From positions 62,001-126,000 of the forward strand of contig NZ_JONO01000003.1 in assembly GCF_000711895.1 (NCBI RefSeq): DNA of 64,000 nt, written 5' to 3'. Source of the DNA: Photorhabdus australis DSM 17609 (GTDB taxonomy: Bacteria; Pseudomonadota; Gammaproteobacteria; Enterobacterales; Enterobacteriaceae). This document shows, in pieces, positions 46,792 to 58,889 of this stretch; positions within the stretch are counted from its first letter, which is position 1, and the number at the start of each line of letters is the position of its first letter. A program made the translations under genes and the position numbers. The notes beneath the pieces were generated by a model, which ran no database searches, had not been told where the DNA came from, and saw only the letters and a program-made list of their open reading frames with translations.

Positions 46792-47961
46792 TCACTGACC
46801 ATCCAACCCACGAATAGGTTTAATAGAATCCCACAAACGACATGACGGACAGTGCCAATAAAGTGAATGAGAAGTAAAACCGCATTTGCGGCAACGATAA
46901 TCAGGTTTGGTACGAATTTGTTCACCAACCATGTCCCGCAGCAGAACAATACTTTCTTTCGCCCGGCCTTCTTCTGCTTCAGCCAGATGGTAATCCATCA
47001 GACGACAAAACAAGCGCATTGTCGGGTGACGTTTCAGTTGATGGTTGATATAGATCTGCGCAACTTCATGCCCTTCTTTCTGTTCAATAATATCAGCCAG
47101 CATAAGCTCAGCCATTGCACCACTATTCTCTTCCACACAACGTCTCAGGAAACTTTCCCATTCATCACCCCGATTCAGGTGCTGATAGCACTCCTGGAGC
47201 ATAGGCAACGATTCACTGACAAGTTCTTTATCCTGCTCAAGAACAGATTTCAAAGCATCCGCCGCTTTGGTGTATTCCTGTCGGGCCATAAACAAACGTC
47301 CCAACATAATAGAAACTCTGGCGCAATTTTTATCTGCCTGAACCGCTTTATTGAGATAACCGATAGCCTCATCAAGATCATCGCTACTCATTTCTTGTAA
47401 AGCCAGCTCGCAATAAAAATGGGCAATTTTTTGCCGCAACTCATGTTTACCTGATTTAACTAATTTTTCAGCAACATCAATCGCTTTTTTCCAGTCACTG
47501 GTTGACTGATAAATAACCAGCAGCGATTGAAAGGCATTTTGCCGAAATTCTTTTTCATTCACTAATTGAGCAAACATATTTTCAGCGCGATCATATAAAC
47601 CCGCTGACATGTAGTCACGACCTAATTGTTGGACTGCAAGCAAGCGCTGCTCAAATGTTAAAGAGGCACTTTCTATAAGAGATTGGTGAATACGAATAGC
47701 CCGCTCCACTTCCCCTCTGGAACGAAACAGATTCCCCAACGTCAGGTGAGCTTCAAAAGCAGAGCTGTCCTCTTTAAGCATTTCAAGGAACAGATCCTCT
47801 GCTTTATCCTGCTGGTTTGAAAGGAGAAAGTTAACCCCTGCGACATATTCTCGTGACAAGCGATCAGCATTTTGTTGCTTATCCTGTTGAGCACTTCTGC
47901 GCCCCATATACCAACCATAAGCAGCGGCCACGGGAAGCAACAGAAACAACAGCTCTAACAT
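46792..47961 (-). CDS. lapB: Lipopolysaccharide assembly protein LapB (YciM)
   Basis: 389 residues, as in E. coli. N-terminal membrane anchor (about 1-18), a run of TPR helices (FEAHLTLGNLFRSRGEVERAIRIHQ and onwards) and a C-terminal rubredoxin-like metal site (CRKCGFTSHSLYWHCPSC). It guides FtsH to degrade LpxC and so limits LPS synthesis. It forms an operon with lapA, 6 bp apart. Confidence 0.97.
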   Translation of the reverse strand: MLELLFLLLPVAAAYGWYMGRRSAQQDKQQNADRLSREYVAGVNFLLSNQQDKAEDLFLEMLKEDSSAFEAHLTLGNLFRSRGEVERAIRIHQSLIESASLTFEQRLLAVQQLGRDYMSAGLYDRAENMFAQLVNEKEFRQNAFQSLLVIYQSTSDWKKAIDVAEKLVKSGKHELRQKIAHFYCELALQEMSSDDLDEAIGYLNKAVQADKNCARVSIMLGRLFMARQEYTKAADALKSVLEQDKELVSESLPMLQECYQHLNRGDEWESFLRRCVEENSGAMAELMLADIIEQKEGHEVAQIYINHQLKRHPTMRLFCRLMDYHLAEAEEGRAKESIVLLRDMVGEQIRTKPDYRCRKCGFTSHSLYWHCPSCRLWDSIKPIRGLDGQ

Positions 47962-47967
47962 AGGAGT

Positions 47968-48267
47968 TTATTCCCTATTAAGTATAGGCGATGAATGATC
48001 AACCGGAAGCTCCAGTTGTGTTTCCAATCTCTTAATCTTACGTTCTGCTCTTCTTAATGACAAACGAACACGAAGATAGAATAATCCACAGATAACCCAG
48101 CCTAATACTAAACCACTAGCAAACAATACGGCCAAAAGTGTAGATACAGAGTAATCCCCTTTAGCAAGCAGATAGTTAAAAGTAACAATCTGATCATTAT
48201 TTGCGCCAAGAGTCACAGAGATGACAAAGATCACCAATACCAGTAATAAAATCAGAAAATATTTCAC
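47968..48267 (-). CDS. lapA: Lipopolysaccharide assembly protein LapA (YciS)
   Basis: 99 residues with two membrane helices (about 2-20 and 42-64: DUF1049) and a charged coiled C-terminal tail. It partners LapB. Its promoter should lie in the 176-bp gap upstream (48268-48443), as the neighbouring pgpB ends there. Confidence 0.95.
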   Translation of the reverse strand: MKYFLILLLVLVIFVISVTLGANNDQIVTFNYLLAKGDYSVSTLLAVLFASGLVLGWVICGLFYLRVRLSLRRAERKIKRLETQLELPVDHSSPILNRE

Positions 48268-48443
48268 GTTTTTTCCTGTTATCTATCGTTGCGTGGATAT
48301 TATGCCAAATAACCGGCCTAACGGCTCGTTAAATTAGCATTTCCAGTCTGGACAAAGGAAGCAATTTATCACGATAAATGCTCCTTTCCCCCTTTTCTTA
48401 ATGCTGTCTCATTAACGTAGTGTAAACAGGAAGCAATTACATA

Positions 48444-49187
48444 TTAAAACCTTATTTGAAATAGGCACTTATAATCGTTAATCAAGCGCCATTTTTCTGT
48501 GAGATAGCACATAACCATCGCCAATGCCGCACTAATTAACGTTGACACAATAAGATCCTGCGGCCAATGCATACCTAACGCCATTCGGCTAATCAAAACA
48601 CTGACCGCCCATATCGTCACTATCGAGGATAAAATATAACGACGGCGAGGCCATAAAAAACCGACTAAAAGCAACGACCAACTCGCGGCAAACAGAGTAT
48701 GTCCCGAAGGAAATGCATATCCTGTTTCATTTTTCCAGTGAATGAGTTGCCATTGAGGAATACGATGATCGGTTTTCAGATGCTGTTCCAGTAACTTAGC
48801 TCGCTGTTTTCGCTGATACTGATAAAATTCACCTGTTGGTACCTGGTAATTTTTTGCCAGCCAGACGACATAGGGACGAGGCTCCTTAACCGTATTTTTA
48901 ATTAATATCTTTATTCCCTGTCCCATTAAAAGCCCCGCTGTAACAATTACAACCAATATTATCCCCCGTTTGGCCGGAATACGGAACAATAATAACAGCC
49001 AGAAAATAAAAAATAGAGAAACCCAATAAGCCCATGGAACAGCAGAGGTATCCGTGATCCAATACAGTATTTCAAGCCATTGACTCTCCTTCATAGGTTG
49101 CCATTGCCATCCTTCTACCAATACTGCTACAGATGGAAGTAATAAAATCAGTGTTGCTACAACAATAGGCTTGATGAATTGACTCAT
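48444..49187 (-). CDS. pgpB: Phosphatidylglycerophosphatase B (PAP2 family)
   Basis: 247 residues, six membrane helices. The three PAP2 motifs are visible: KNTVKEPRPY, YAFPSGHT and SRMALGMHWPQD. It dephosphorylates phosphatidylglycerophosphate and undecaprenyl pyrophosphate in the inner membrane. Position between lapA and ribA matches E. coli. Confidence 0.95.
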   Translation of the reverse strand: MSQFIKPIVVATLILLLPSVAVLVEGWQWQPMKESQWLEILYWITDTSAVPWAYWVSLFFIFWLLLLFRIPAKRGIILVVIVTAGLLMGQGIKILIKNTVKEPRPYVVWLAKNYQVPTGEFYQYQRKQRAKLLEQHLKTDHRIPQWQLIHWKNETGYAFPSGHTLFAASWSLLLVGFLWPRRRYILSSIVTIWAVSVLISRMALGMHWPQDLIVSTLISAALAMVMCYLTEKWRLINDYKCLFQIRF

Positions 49188-49349
49188 GTCTGATACCCAA
49201 TTACTTTTACATGCATTTTAGAAGTCAGTTTATAACTTAACATGCTGATGTTATAACGCTTACTTACATATAATTATTTAAAAATTTTCACAGATCATTT
49301 GTTACAAATATGGCAAAATATATACACGTTATAACCAGAGAAAATCTTC
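49188..49349. other. Intergenic region upstream of pgpB
   Basis: AT-rich, no gene. It should hold the pgpB promoter. With the ERIC block that follows it fills the 435-bp gap between the divergent pgpB and ribA genes. Confidence 0.5.
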
Positions 49350-49538
49350 TATACCCAATTGATTTCAAGATACATCGCGACGGCAAGGGAGCATATACCC
49401 AATAGATTTCAAGTTGCAGGGCGTCGGCAAGTGAACGCAGCCAACAAAGCAGCAGCTTGAAAGATGAAGGGTATAGATAACTCTGTGACCGGGGTGAGTG
49501 CGGCCAACAAAGAGGCAACTTGAAAGATAACAGGTATA
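49350..49538. repeat. ERIC element interrupted by a second ERIC
   Basis: The outer element runs TATACCCAATTGATTTCAAG to ACAGGTATA and is missing GAATCCCCAGGAGC, a loss explained by the flanking GAGC repeats. A short ERIC sits inside it at the sequence GAGCA-TA-GATAAC. Confidence 0.9.
49394..49475. repeat. Short ERIC nested inside another ERIC (82 bp)
   Basis: A complete TATA-to-TATA element with the central stem deleted, the same type and length as the copy at 45359. It interrupts the outer ERIC at a TA dinucleotide, as expected for a mobile element that targets TA. Confidence 0.88.
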
Positions 49539-49622
49539 TGCAGTTTCAGCTGATTTCCCAGACCGGTATTGTTTTTTTTATCCATTATTACAATGAGTCT
49601 GAATCAACATATGAAAAATAAA

Positions 49623-50222
49623 ATGCAATTAAAACGAGTAGCTGAGGCTAAATTACCCACACCATGGGGCGATTTTTTAATGGTCGGTTTTGAAGAAATT
49701 TCCACCGGACGAGATCATGTCGCATTGGTGTACGGTAATATTTCTGATAATGAACCCGTTCTCTCCAGGATCCATTCAGAGTGTCTGACAGGTGATGCCT
49801 TATTCAGTTTACGTTGTGACTGTGGCTTTCAACTTGAATCAGCCCTTGCCCAGATCGCTAAAGAAGGGAAAGGTATATTACTTTATCACCGACAGGAAGG
49901 CCGTAATATTGGCTTGATAAACAAAATTCGAGCCTATGCATTACAGGATAAAGGAATAGATACAGTGGAAGCTAACCATCAGTTGGGTTTCGCCGCCGAT
50001 GAACGTGATTTCACTTTATGCGCAGACATGTATAAATTGTTGGGGGTTCATGCTATTCGTTTGCTGACAAACAACCCCAAAAAAGTAGAAACTATGAACG
50101 AAGCAGGTATTAATATTGTGGAACGCGTTCCGCTAATTACCGGTCGCAACCCTAAAAATGCCTATTATCTGGATACCAAAGCCAACAAAATGGGGCATTT
50201 ATTACCTAAAGATATTACCTGA
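49623..50222 (+). CDS. ribA: GTP cyclohydrolase II
   Basis: 199 residues from ATG at 49623 ([16 protein letters not shown]), which matches the start of E. coli RibA (196). In-frame ATGs at 49611 and 49569 have no better ribosome site. First step of riboflavin synthesis: GTP to diaminoribosylamino-pyrimidinone phosphate and formate. The zinc cysteines lie in [20 protein letters not shown] and the catalytic loop in [11 protein letters not shown]. Confidence 0.96.
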   Translation: MQLKRVAEAKLPTPWGDFLMVGFEEISTGRDHVALVYGNISDNEPVLSRIHSECLTGDALFSLRCDCGFQLESALAQIAKEGKGILLYHRQEGRNIGLINKIRAYALQDKGIDTVEANHQLGFAADERDFTLCADMYKLLGVHAIRLLTNNPKKVETMNEAGINIVERVPLITGRNPKNAYYLDTKANKMGHLLPKDIT

Positions 50223-50258
50223 TAACCTTAAATTATTTTTTTACTCACTTAAACAAAC

Positions 50259-50289
50259 AAAGACGACGCTGATATTAGCGCCGTCTTTA
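50259..50289. terminator. Bidirectional terminator between ribA and acnA
   Basis: AAAGACGaCGCT pairs with AGCGcCGTCTTT around a 6-nt loop, with A and T runs on either side. It serves both convergent genes. Confidence 0.9.
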
Positions 50290-50320
50290 TACTATTACTA
50301 TGTGAATCTGCCTGTAAAAA

Positions 50321-52996
50321 TCATTTCAACATATGACGAATAACGTAATGCAAGATACCACCATTACGGAAATAATCTAATTCGGTATTAGTATCAATAC
50401 GACACCGGACGTCAACAATTTCTTTACGTCCATCAGTATAAGTCATTTTTACCGGCACAGTTTGACCCGGCTTGAGATTATTTATCCCTTCAATATCAAT
50501 CGTCTCATCACCCTTCAGATTCAACGTCTTACGGTTTATTCCCTGAGGAAACTCTAGCGGTAATACGCCCATACCAATCAGGTTCGAACGGTGAATACGC
50601 TCAAATGATTCCGCAATAACCACCCTAACCCCCAATAACCGAGTTCCCTTCGCGGCCCAGTCTCTGCTCGAACCAGAACCATATTCTTTACCCGCAATCA
50701 CCGCTAATGGTATTTTCTCTTGCTGATAACGCATGGCCGCATCATAAATCGCTAATTGTGTCTGTGAGGGTATATGACAGGTATATCCTCCTTCTACGCC
50801 AGAAATCATCTCATTACGGATACGGATATTAGCGAAAGTACCACGCATCATAACTTCATGATTACCACGCCTTGAACCATAAGAGTTAAAATCCTCAGGA
50901 GCAACACCATGCTCCTGAAGATAACGCCCTGCCGGGCTGTCAGCCTTGATATTCCCCGCCGGGGAAATATGGTCTGTCGTTACAGAATCACCAAGAATAG
51001 CCAATATATTTGCGCCATGAATATCCGTTATGACTTCTGGTTCTACTGTCATGCCACTAAAAAATGGCGGATGACGAATATAGGTAGATGCGGGCTGAAA
51101 ATCATAAGTTGCAGAACTTGCGATTTCCAGTAACTGCCATGCCTCATCACCATCAAAGACTTCAGCATACTCTTTGCGAAACATATCGGTTTTAACTTTA
51201 TCAACCGCTTCAGCAATTTCTTTTCCGTCAGGCCATATGTCTCTCAAATAGACATCATTACCTTGCTGATCCTGACCAAGAGGTTGTTCAGTCAGGTCCT
51301 TTTTCATACTGCCGGATAAAGCATAGGCCACAACTAATGGCGGGGATGCCAGCCAATTCGTTTTTATCAGCGGGTGAATACGGCCTTCAAAGTTCCGGTT
51401 GCCAGAAAGAACCGCTCCGACTGTAAGATCGGCTTGCTTAATCGCTGTTTCAATAGACTCAGGCAATGGCCCAGAGTTACCAATGCAGGTTGTACAGCCA
51501 TAACCGACCAGATTGAAACCAAGCTTCTCCAGATACGGCATAAAACCAGCAAGTTCAAGGTAATCAGTCACTACTTTCGAACCGGGCGCCAGTGAGGTTT
51601 TTACCCATGGCTGGCATTTGAGACCCTTTTCAACCGCCTTCTTCGCCAGCAAACCTGCTGCCATCAGAACACTCGGATTCGATGTGTTGGTACAGGATGT
51701 AATCGCGGCAATCACAACAGCACCATCTTCTAACTCATAAATGTGGTTATCCAGATTTACCAGTGCTGAAACGACTTTTCCCTGAGTTTTATTCATTTCC
51801 AGATCAAGCGCTGACTGAAATGCCTGTGGTACCCGTGCTAAGGCAACTCGATCCTGTGGACGTTTCGGCCCAGCAAGACTCGCTTCCACTATCGACATAT
51901 CCAGCTCGAGGCTGCTGGTGAATATCGGTTCATCACCTGGATTTCTCCATAACCCCTGGATTTTAGAGTATGCTTCAACCAGCGCAATCTGCTCTTCTGT
52001 ACGCCCCGTCAACCGCATGTAACTCAGGGTAATATCATCTACCGGGAAGAAACCACAAGTTGCCCCATATTCTGGCGACATATTGGCAATTGTTGCCCTG
52101 TCAGCCAATGGCAGCTCAGCTAATCCATCACCATAAAATTCAACAAATTTCCCAACTACGCCATGTTTACGCAACATCTGAGTCACGGTCAGCACCAAAT
52201 CTGTCGCCGTAATACCTTCGCGTAACTTGCCAGTGAGTTTGAAACCAACGACATCAGGGATAAGCATGGAAACAGGTTGCCCTAACATAGCCGCTTCAGC
52301 TTCGATACCACCCACACCCCACCCCAAAATACCAAGACCATTAATCATTGTGGTATGAGAATCAGTACCAACCAAAGTATCAGGATAAGCCAGCGCTCTC
52401 CCATTATGCATTTCATGCCAAACTGTTTTACCCAAATATTCCAAATTTACCTGATGGCAGATCCCTGTTCCTGGCGGCACCACACGAAAACGATTAAATG
52501 CTTTTTGCCCCCAACGTAGAAATAGATAACGTTCATAATTACGTTCCATTTCTAATTGTACATTTTGCTCAAACGCATTTTCCGTGCCAAATTTATCCAC
52601 CATAACTGAATGGTCAATGACTAAATCAACGGGTGACAGTGGATTAACCCGTTCAACATCGCCACCAAGGCATAGAACAGCTTCCCTCATCGCCGCTAAA
52701 TCAACGACAGCAGGTACACCGGTAAAATCTTGCATTAATACACGAGCTGGCCGATAAGCAATTTCCCTGTCTGCATGACCGGTATTTTGCCAATCAACAA
52801 TAGCGTTTAAATCATCATCAACAACAGAGTTACCATCAATATTGCGCAGAAGATTTTCCAGAAGAACTTTCATTGACTTAGGCAAACGGGAAATATCACC
52901 TAAATGTTTAGCAACCAGTGGCAAACTGTAATAATCATACTCTTTATTTGCAGTGGAAAGTGTTGAAACACAAACCTTTTTTAAATCAAACGACAT
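50321..52996 (-). CDS. acnA: Aconitate hydratase A
   Basis: 891 residues, as in E. coli AcnA. It converts citrate to isocitrate in the TCA cycle. The 4Fe-4S ligands lie in [11 protein letters not shown] and [10 protein letters not shown]. The substrate-binding [22 protein letters not shown] and [13 protein letters not shown] motifs are intact. AcnA is the stress-resistant, IRP-like form. Transcribed away from the gene at 53245. Confidence 0.98.
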   Translation of the reverse strand: MSFDLKKVCVSTLSTANKEYDYYSLPLVAKHLGDISRLPKSMKVLLENLLRNIDGNSVVDDDLNAIVDWQNTGHADREIAYRPARVLMQDFTGVPAVVDLAAMREAVLCLGGDVERVNPLSPVDLVIDHSVMVDKFGTENAFEQNVQLEMERNYERYLFLRWGQKAFNRFRVVPPGTGICHQVNLEYLGKTVWHEMHNGRALAYPDTLVGTDSHTTMINGLGILGWGVGGIEAEAAMLGQPVSMLIPDVVGFKLTGKLREGITATDLVLTVTQMLRKHGVVGKFVEFYGDGLAELPLADRATIANMSPEYGATCGFFPVDDITLSYMRLTGRTEEQIALVEAYSKIQGLWRNPGDEPIFTSSLELDMSIVEASLAGPKRPQDRVALARVPQAFQSALDLEMNKTQGKVVSALVNLDNHIYELEDGAVVIAAITSCTNTSNPSVLMAAGLLAKKAVEKGLKCQPWVKTSLAPGSKVVTDYLELAGFMPYLEKLGFNLVGYGCTTCIGNSGPLPESIETAIKQADLTVGAVLSGNRNFEGRIHPLIKTNWLASPPLVVAYALSGSMKKDLTEQPLGQDQQGNDVYLRDIWPDGKEIAEAVDKVKTDMFRKEYAEVFDGDEAWQLLEIASSATYDFQPASTYIRHPPFFSGMTVEPEVITDIHGANILAILGDSVTTDHISPAGNIKADSPAGRYLQEHGVAPEDFNSYGSRRGNHEVMMRGTFANIRIRNEMISGVEGGYTCHIPSQTQLAIYDAAMRYQQEKIPLAVIAGKEYGSGSSRDWAAKGTRLLGVRVVIAESFERIHRSNLIGMGVLPLEFPQGINRKTLNLKGDETIDIEGINNLKPGQTVPVKMTYTDGRKEIVDVRCRIDTNTELDYFRNGGILHYVIRHMLK

Positions 52997-53244
52997 AACT
53001 CCTCCTTACTTATTATCCTGGCATAACTTAAAACCACTTTAATAATAATGGCACAAGTTAAACATAACATATAAGCAGGTATTTGTTTTTTATTGCCACA
53101 CAATTTGCTAATTCAGTCTATCTGTCAGAATTTCAGTAATAAATTTTGATAATTTAGCCGGGTAAACAATCGAATGATAATCGGATAGAATTAGTTTGCC
53201 ATCAATTGGATTTAAATGATTAATCAAAAGAATAAGGATAAATT

Positions 53245-54072
53245 ATGGATATGAAAAACTCAATTATGAATCACCAGGAACATATCGAAAAAATCAATGA
53301 AGCCAATAAGTTTTTTCACACCGATGAAGCTTACTTTAATATAGAAAATACAGAAAAATACAATGAAAAAGATGGTTTAGTGCAATTCATTGTAGCAACA
53401 CAATTATCTGATCAAAAAGATGTCTTAGAAAAAACCAATAGCTTAAGTCAGACATTGATTGCCTTGTCCTCCATCGTCACTAATTATGTAAATAAATATG
53501 CAGAAAAGTATGGAGAGCAATATAAGACAGATATGGAATTCTGGAGTAAAGCAGTCAGCAAACTACCTTTAATGGGAACTAGTAAAGTTGAATCTAAAAA
53601 CTACACAGACTCATTAAATGGTCTAAGCATCTCAAAAAGTTTCCTTCATTTTATTATGAATGTTGTTGTATTTGAAAATACAGATATGCTGACAGATTTC
53701 TCCCATTTTCTTACAAAACAAGGGGAAACAATTCGTTTAGGTATACGGAAAAACAAAGGTTTCTATTCTACTGTAACACTGGCTATTGCCATAGATACCC
53801 TAATTATAGGAGAGAAGACCGTGTATATTCCTAAACTGAAGCTTTATCAAATTAATTTTGATAGCAATAACTCAAACTTTTTATCAAGTTGTGCTTCTAA
53901 TGAAAATGTCAATATTGATTTCAGATATTCATCTTTAATATCGGTCTTTGACTATGAAGCTCTCGATCATCCTGACGTTAAAGCCAGTTTTGATAATTTC
54001 ATTAATAAGCAGAGAAAAACATCAATAGAAGATTCAGATAATTTCTTCAGTGGTGAATTTGACTCGCTCTGA
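53245..54072 (+). CDS. Orphan protein of unknown function
   Basis: 275 residues, soluble, no signal peptide. About 1-150 is mostly helical (LSQTLIALSSIVTNYVNKYAEKYGEQYKTDMEFWSKAV, then NGLSISKSFLHFIMNVVVFEN); about 165-275 alternates hydrophobic strands (GFYSTVTLAIAIDTLIIGEKTVYIPKLKLYQINFDS). An AAGGA ribosome site precedes the ATG. No family recognised. It interrupts the usual acnA-cysB neighbourhood and is AT-rich, so it was probably acquired. A helical then beta fold of this size is seen in some small pore-forming or virulence proteins, but nothing here proves that. Confidence 0.75.
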   Translation: MDMKNSIMNHQEHIEKINEANKFFHTDEAYFNIENTEKYNEKDGLVQFIVATQLSDQKDVLEKTNSLSQTLIALSSIVTNYVNKYAEKYGEQYKTDMEFWSKAVSKLPLMGTSKVESKNYTDSLNGLSISKSFLHFIMNVVVFENTDMLTDFSHFLTKQGETIRLGIRKNKGFYSTVTLAIAIDTLIIGEKTVYIPKLKLYQINFDSNNSNFLSSCASNENVNIDFRYSSLISVFDYEALDHPDVKASFDNFINKQRKTSIEDSDNFFSGEFDSL

Positions 54073-54084
54073 TAAATAAACTCC

Positions 54085-54121
54085 GGGAGATAATGGCAAT
54101 CATTATCTCCCTCACTATTTT
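54085..54121. terminator. Bidirectional terminator between the orphan gene and cysB
   Basis: GGGAGATAATG (54085-54095) pairs with CATTATCTCCC (54101-54111), 5-nt loop, T-rich end. Confidence 0.9.
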
Positions 54122-54122
54122 A

Positions 54123-55145
<1,023 letters not shown>

Positions 55146-55313
55146 TTAGCCTGATATTGCTGTTTGCTATTTATTATAACTAATAGAAATAATTTTATCG
55201 TCGCATATAACCACTATAACACGATTATATATTTATATAACGAATAATTGAAAAATCATAATGAAAGTTATAGCCGTATTTCAATTCAAACATTTTAAAA
55301 TTCTGTAGATAGA

Positions 55314-55342
55314 CGAAAAAAGCCAACCTAACAAGGTTGGCT
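55314..55342 (-). terminator. topA terminator
   Basis: AGCCAACCT (55321-55329) pairs with AGGTTGGCT (55334-55342); on the minus strand it ends in a T-run. It lies in the 302-bp gap between topA and cysB; the other part should carry the cysB promoter. Confidence 0.88.
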
Positions 55343-55399
55343 AATAGAAAAAAATGACTTCCTTTTGAGAAAAAAGAGTATTAATTCTCTCAATAATTG

Positions 55400-58000
55400 T
55401 TACTTTTTATCTTTCTCAATCCATTTTCCATCAACATAGAACACGCTCCACCCTGTTGCCTTGCCATTTTTCTCTGAAGCAGCATATTGCTGTTTAGTTT
55501 TACGACTGAAACGGATAACTGTCTTATTACCTTCAGCATCGGCCACAGGCGCGTCAGCCAGATAACGCAGTTTTTCCGGCAAGCGGTCTTTAAAACGAGC
55601 CAGCTCTTCTACCAATGGTGCTCTCGTTTCCCTAGATTTAGGGAAAGTATTAGCAGCTAAAAATACCCCTGCCGCGCCATCACGCAATACAAAATATGCG
55701 TCAGACTTTTCACAAGGCAGCTCTGGTAATGGAACGGGATCTTCTTTTGGTGGAGCAACTTCCCCACTACGCAGGATCTTACGGGTATTTTTACAACTTT
55801 CGTTGGTACATCCCATATATTTACCAAAACGCCCCATTTTCAGGTGCATTTCAGAACTACATTTATCACATTCAATAATCGGGCCGTCATACCCTTTAAT
55901 GCGAAACTCACCTTCTTCCACTTCGTAACCATCACAGGCAGGGTTATTACCACAGACATGTAATTTACGTTGGTTATCGATGAGATAACTGTCCATTGCT
56001 GTGCCGCATTTTTTACAACGACGACGAGCACGCAATGCGTTTGTTTCCGCCTCATCCCCTTCCAAAATGTTGAGAATTTCATTTTCAGGAATAAGGTTGA
56101 TCGTCTGTTTGCAACGTTCCTTCGGTGATAGTGCATAACCAGAACAACCCAAGAAAACACCTGTAGTTGCAGTTCTAATTCCCATAGGGCGATTGCAGGT
56201 CGGACACGCAATGGAAGTTATCACCATAGGATTAGGCCGCATCCCCCCAGCTTCTGGGTCTTTATTTGCGACTTCTAGCTGTTCACTGAAATCAGTGAAA
56301 AACTCATCCAAGACTCCTTTCCATTCAGCTTTATTGCTTGCAACCTGATCAAGCTGATCTTCCATCCGTGCGGTAAAATCATAACTCATCAGCTCGTTAA
56401 AATTTTCTTCCAGCCGATCAGTAACAATCTCACCCATTTTCTCCGAGTAAAAGCGACGGCTTTCCACTCGAACATAACCACGATCTTGAATCGTAGAGAT
56501 AATCGAAGCATAGGTAGATGGACGACCAATACCACGCTTTTCCAACTCCTTAACCAAAGATGCCTCACTATAACGTGCTGGTGGTTTGGTAAAGTGCTGG
56601 CTTGGAATCAATTGTTGTAAGTCAAGTTCAGTGCCAACCTCAACAACAGGTAACGTGTGATCTTCATCACCTTTACGCAGCACTGGCATTACTTTTGTCC
56701 AACCGTCAAAACGTAATGTACGGCCTTTGGCTCGCAACTCAAAATCGCCAGCCTGTACAGTCAGCGTTGTGGAGTCATATTTTGCCGGCGTCATCTGACA
56801 AGCAACAAACTGACGCCAGATAAGCTGATAGAGCTTTTGTGCATCTGCATCCATATCTTTCAGTTGCTCAGCCATGACATCAACACTGGAAGGACGAATC
56901 GCTTCGTGCGCTTCTTGTGAATTTTCTTTACTACTGTAAGTATTCGCTGTCTTCGGTAGGTATTTGTCACCAAAGTTATCACTGATATAACCACGAACCA
57001 TATCCAGCGCATCCTGACTCAGGTTAGTTGAGTCAGTACGCATATAAGTAATATATCCGGCCTCATACAAACGCTGAGCCATCATCATGGTCTTTTTAAC
57101 ACCAAACCCTAAACGCGTACTGGCAGCTTGCTGCAATGTTGATGTGATAAACGGTGCACCTGGTTTACTGGATGTTGGGCGATCTTCACGATCAATAACC
57201 TGATAGCGGGCTTTTTCCAGTAAAGATACGGCAGCCTGAGTTTGTTCACTATTAACGGGCTTAAACGGTTTACCCCGTTCATGCGTCACTTCCATATGCA
57301 GCGAAATTTCACCTTTCGCCAGCAAATCAGCATGTAACTGCCAATATTCTTCTGGTACAAACGCTTTAATTTCACGCTCTCTTTCAACAACAAGACGCAC
57401 GGCTACGGATTGCACACGACCAGCAGAAAGCCCCCTTGCAACTTTTTTCCACAATAGTGGAGAAACCATATAACCAACCACCCGATCCATAAAACGGCGG
57501 GCTTGTTGGGCATTTATCCGGTCAATATTCAACTCACCCGGTTTATCAAATGCCTGTTTGATTGCGTTTTTAGTAATTTCATTAAAAACAACCCGGCTAA
57601 AACGATCACTGTCACCACCAATCACCTCCCGCAAGTGCCATGCAATGGCTTCTCCTTCACGGTCAAGATCCGTTGCGAGATAAACATGATCTGCTTTTTC
57701 AGCCAGTGATTTCAGTTCTGCCACAACCTTTTCTTTGCCTGGCAAAATCTGATAATCAGCTTCCCAACCGTGGTAAGGATCAACCCCCATACGGCTGACT
57801 AATGCCGATTTCTCATCTTTTTTGACCTTCTTCTTAGACTTATCGGTAGATGAGCTTGAACTCTTTTGGCTGGCTGAACCGCTGGTCGGCAAATCACGGA
57901 TATGACCAACGCTGGACTTCACCACGTAGTCACTTCCCAGATATTTATTGATTGTTTTGGCTTTTGCCGGGGACTCCACTATTACAAGAGCTTTACCCAT
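55400..58000 (-). CDS. topA: DNA topoisomerase I
   Basis: 866 residues, as in E. coli (865). It relaxes negative supercoils. Toprim domain at the N-terminus ([30 protein letters not shown]), the active-site tyrosine in [13 protein letters not shown], and three C-terminal zinc ribbons ([27 protein letters not shown]). A Ser/Lys-rich insert occurs near residue 45-65, as in other enterics. Confidence 0.98.
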   Translation of the reverse strand: MGKALVIVESPAKAKTINKYLGSDYVVKSSVGHIRDLPTSGSASQKSSSSSTDKSKKKVKKDEKSALVSRMGVDPYHGWEADYQILPGKEKVVAELKSLAEKADHVYLATDLDREGEAIAWHLREVIGGDSDRFSRVVFNEITKNAIKQAFDKPGELNIDRINAQQARRFMDRVVGYMVSPLLWKKVARGLSAGRVQSVAVRLVVEREREIKAFVPEEYWQLHADLLAKGEISLHMEVTHERGKPFKPVNSEQTQAAVSLLEKARYQVIDREDRPTSSKPGAPFITSTLQQAASTRLGFGVKKTMMMAQRLYEAGYITYMRTDSTNLSQDALDMVRGYISDNFGDKYLPKTANTYSSKENSQEAHEAIRPSSVDVMAEQLKDMDADAQKLYQLIWRQFVACQMTPAKYDSTTLTVQAGDFELRAKGRTLRFDGWTKVMPVLRKGDEDHTLPVVEVGTELDLQQLIPSQHFTKPPARYSEASLVKELEKRGIGRPSTYASIISTIQDRGYVRVESRRFYSEKMGEIVTDRLEENFNELMSYDFTARMEDQLDQVASNKAEWKGVLDEFFTDFSEQLEVANKDPEAGGMRPNPMVITSIACPTCNRPMGIRTATTGVFLGCSGYALSPKERCKQTINLIPENEILNILEGDEAETNALRARRRCKKCGTAMDSYLIDNQRKLHVCGNNPACDGYEVEEGEFRIKGYDGPIIECDKCSSEMHLKMGRFGKYMGCTNESCKNTRKILRSGEVAPPKEDPVPLPELPCEKSDAYFVLRDGAAGVFLAANTFPKSRETRAPLVEELARFKDRLPEKLRYLADAPVADAEGNKTVIRFSRKTKQQYAASEKNGKATGWSVFYVDGKWIEKDKK

Positions 58001-58281
58001 AGTTATCTTTACCTAATTGTCTTTTCAGATGGCGGAACTCACAGCGCCATATCACGGTATTTAAAACCTCTTTTTATATTGCGATAGATTCTCAATATAT
58101 CAACTTATTTTTATTCAGCTGATTTGCCTGAACTCGGAATACGTTGAATTATCTAAGGTATTTTAGATACCGCCCATGGACTATGCAAATGAATCAAGCG
58201 ATCATCGTAAACAAAATCTTCCATTTGCATTACGAAAAGTCCACACTCTACCTGATAAAAAATGATGCGCAACAAATTATT

Positions 58282-58578
58282 TTTGACAAGGGCAGACAAA
58301 CGACACCGATTAAACACGAACGATTATTCGAAGAAACCAACTATATTATCTGCCAACATGAGGATTTAATGCATGGTATGAGTGCAAACAGTGCGAAGTA
58401 AAAAGGAGAAATATTAGTGTTCGGTAGTAAATTTTTTCCGAATGAAAATGGTTTTCCTGCAACCAAAAACCCAGCTGTTTTTAATATGTTCAAACAGCTG
58501 GTACTAACCCTGTCAGGACAATATCATCTCGAAATTAACAATAAAAACTTATCGAGCAACAAACAGGCAGATATATGA
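58282..58578 (+). pseudogene. yciN: yciN broken by an in-frame stop
   Basis: The frame reads TPIKHERLFEETNYIICQHEDL, then TAA at 58399-58401, then continues in the same frame GEILVFGSKFFPNENGFPATKNPAVFNMFKQL. Across the stop this matches E. coli YciN (about 83 residues, KEANKIIREHED ... AVFNMFK). No methionine lies at the normal start in this frame. The position between topA and sohB and the opposite strand agree with E. coli. A chance GGAG ribosome site and GTG at 58417 could let the 3' half be translated. Confidence 0.8.
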
Positions 58579-58609
58579 AAGTCATATAAGAATATATCTG
58601 CCAGGTATA

Positions 58610-58720
58610 TATACCCAATAGATTTCAAGTTGCATCGCGGCGGCAAGGGAGCGAATCCCCAGAAGCATAGATAACTATGTGACTGCGGTAAGTGAACGCA
58701 GCCAACAAATTTTGAAAGAA
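58610..58720. repeat. Degenerate ERIC element
   Basis: TATACCCAATAGATTTCAAG through AATCCCCAGAAGCATAGATAACTATGTGAC is clear. The right end is decayed after GCCAACAAA and lacks its TATA end. 58721-58889 has open frames on both strands but none with a recognisable product. Confidence 0.85.
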
Positions 58721-58889
58721 AAAAGCTATCTGGTTTTTCAGGGAAATGACATCGTAACAATAAACGGAAAATGCGGATCTGCCTGCTCAATCAGAACATT
58801 AATCAGACAAATTATTGGAAATAATATCAAGGCGCCTTTAAGTGCCGAGGTAAAACACCATTTGAAGTACGCCAAGATACTATTATTCA

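Noticed and set aside
49288-49518. Minus-strand ORF of 76 residues over the nested ERICs
   Set aside because: Purely a translation of ERIC sequence; similar shadows occur at the other ERIC copies.
49539-49622. FMN riboswitch before ribA
   Set aside because: The short leader after the ERIC has no RFN-type conserved blocks.
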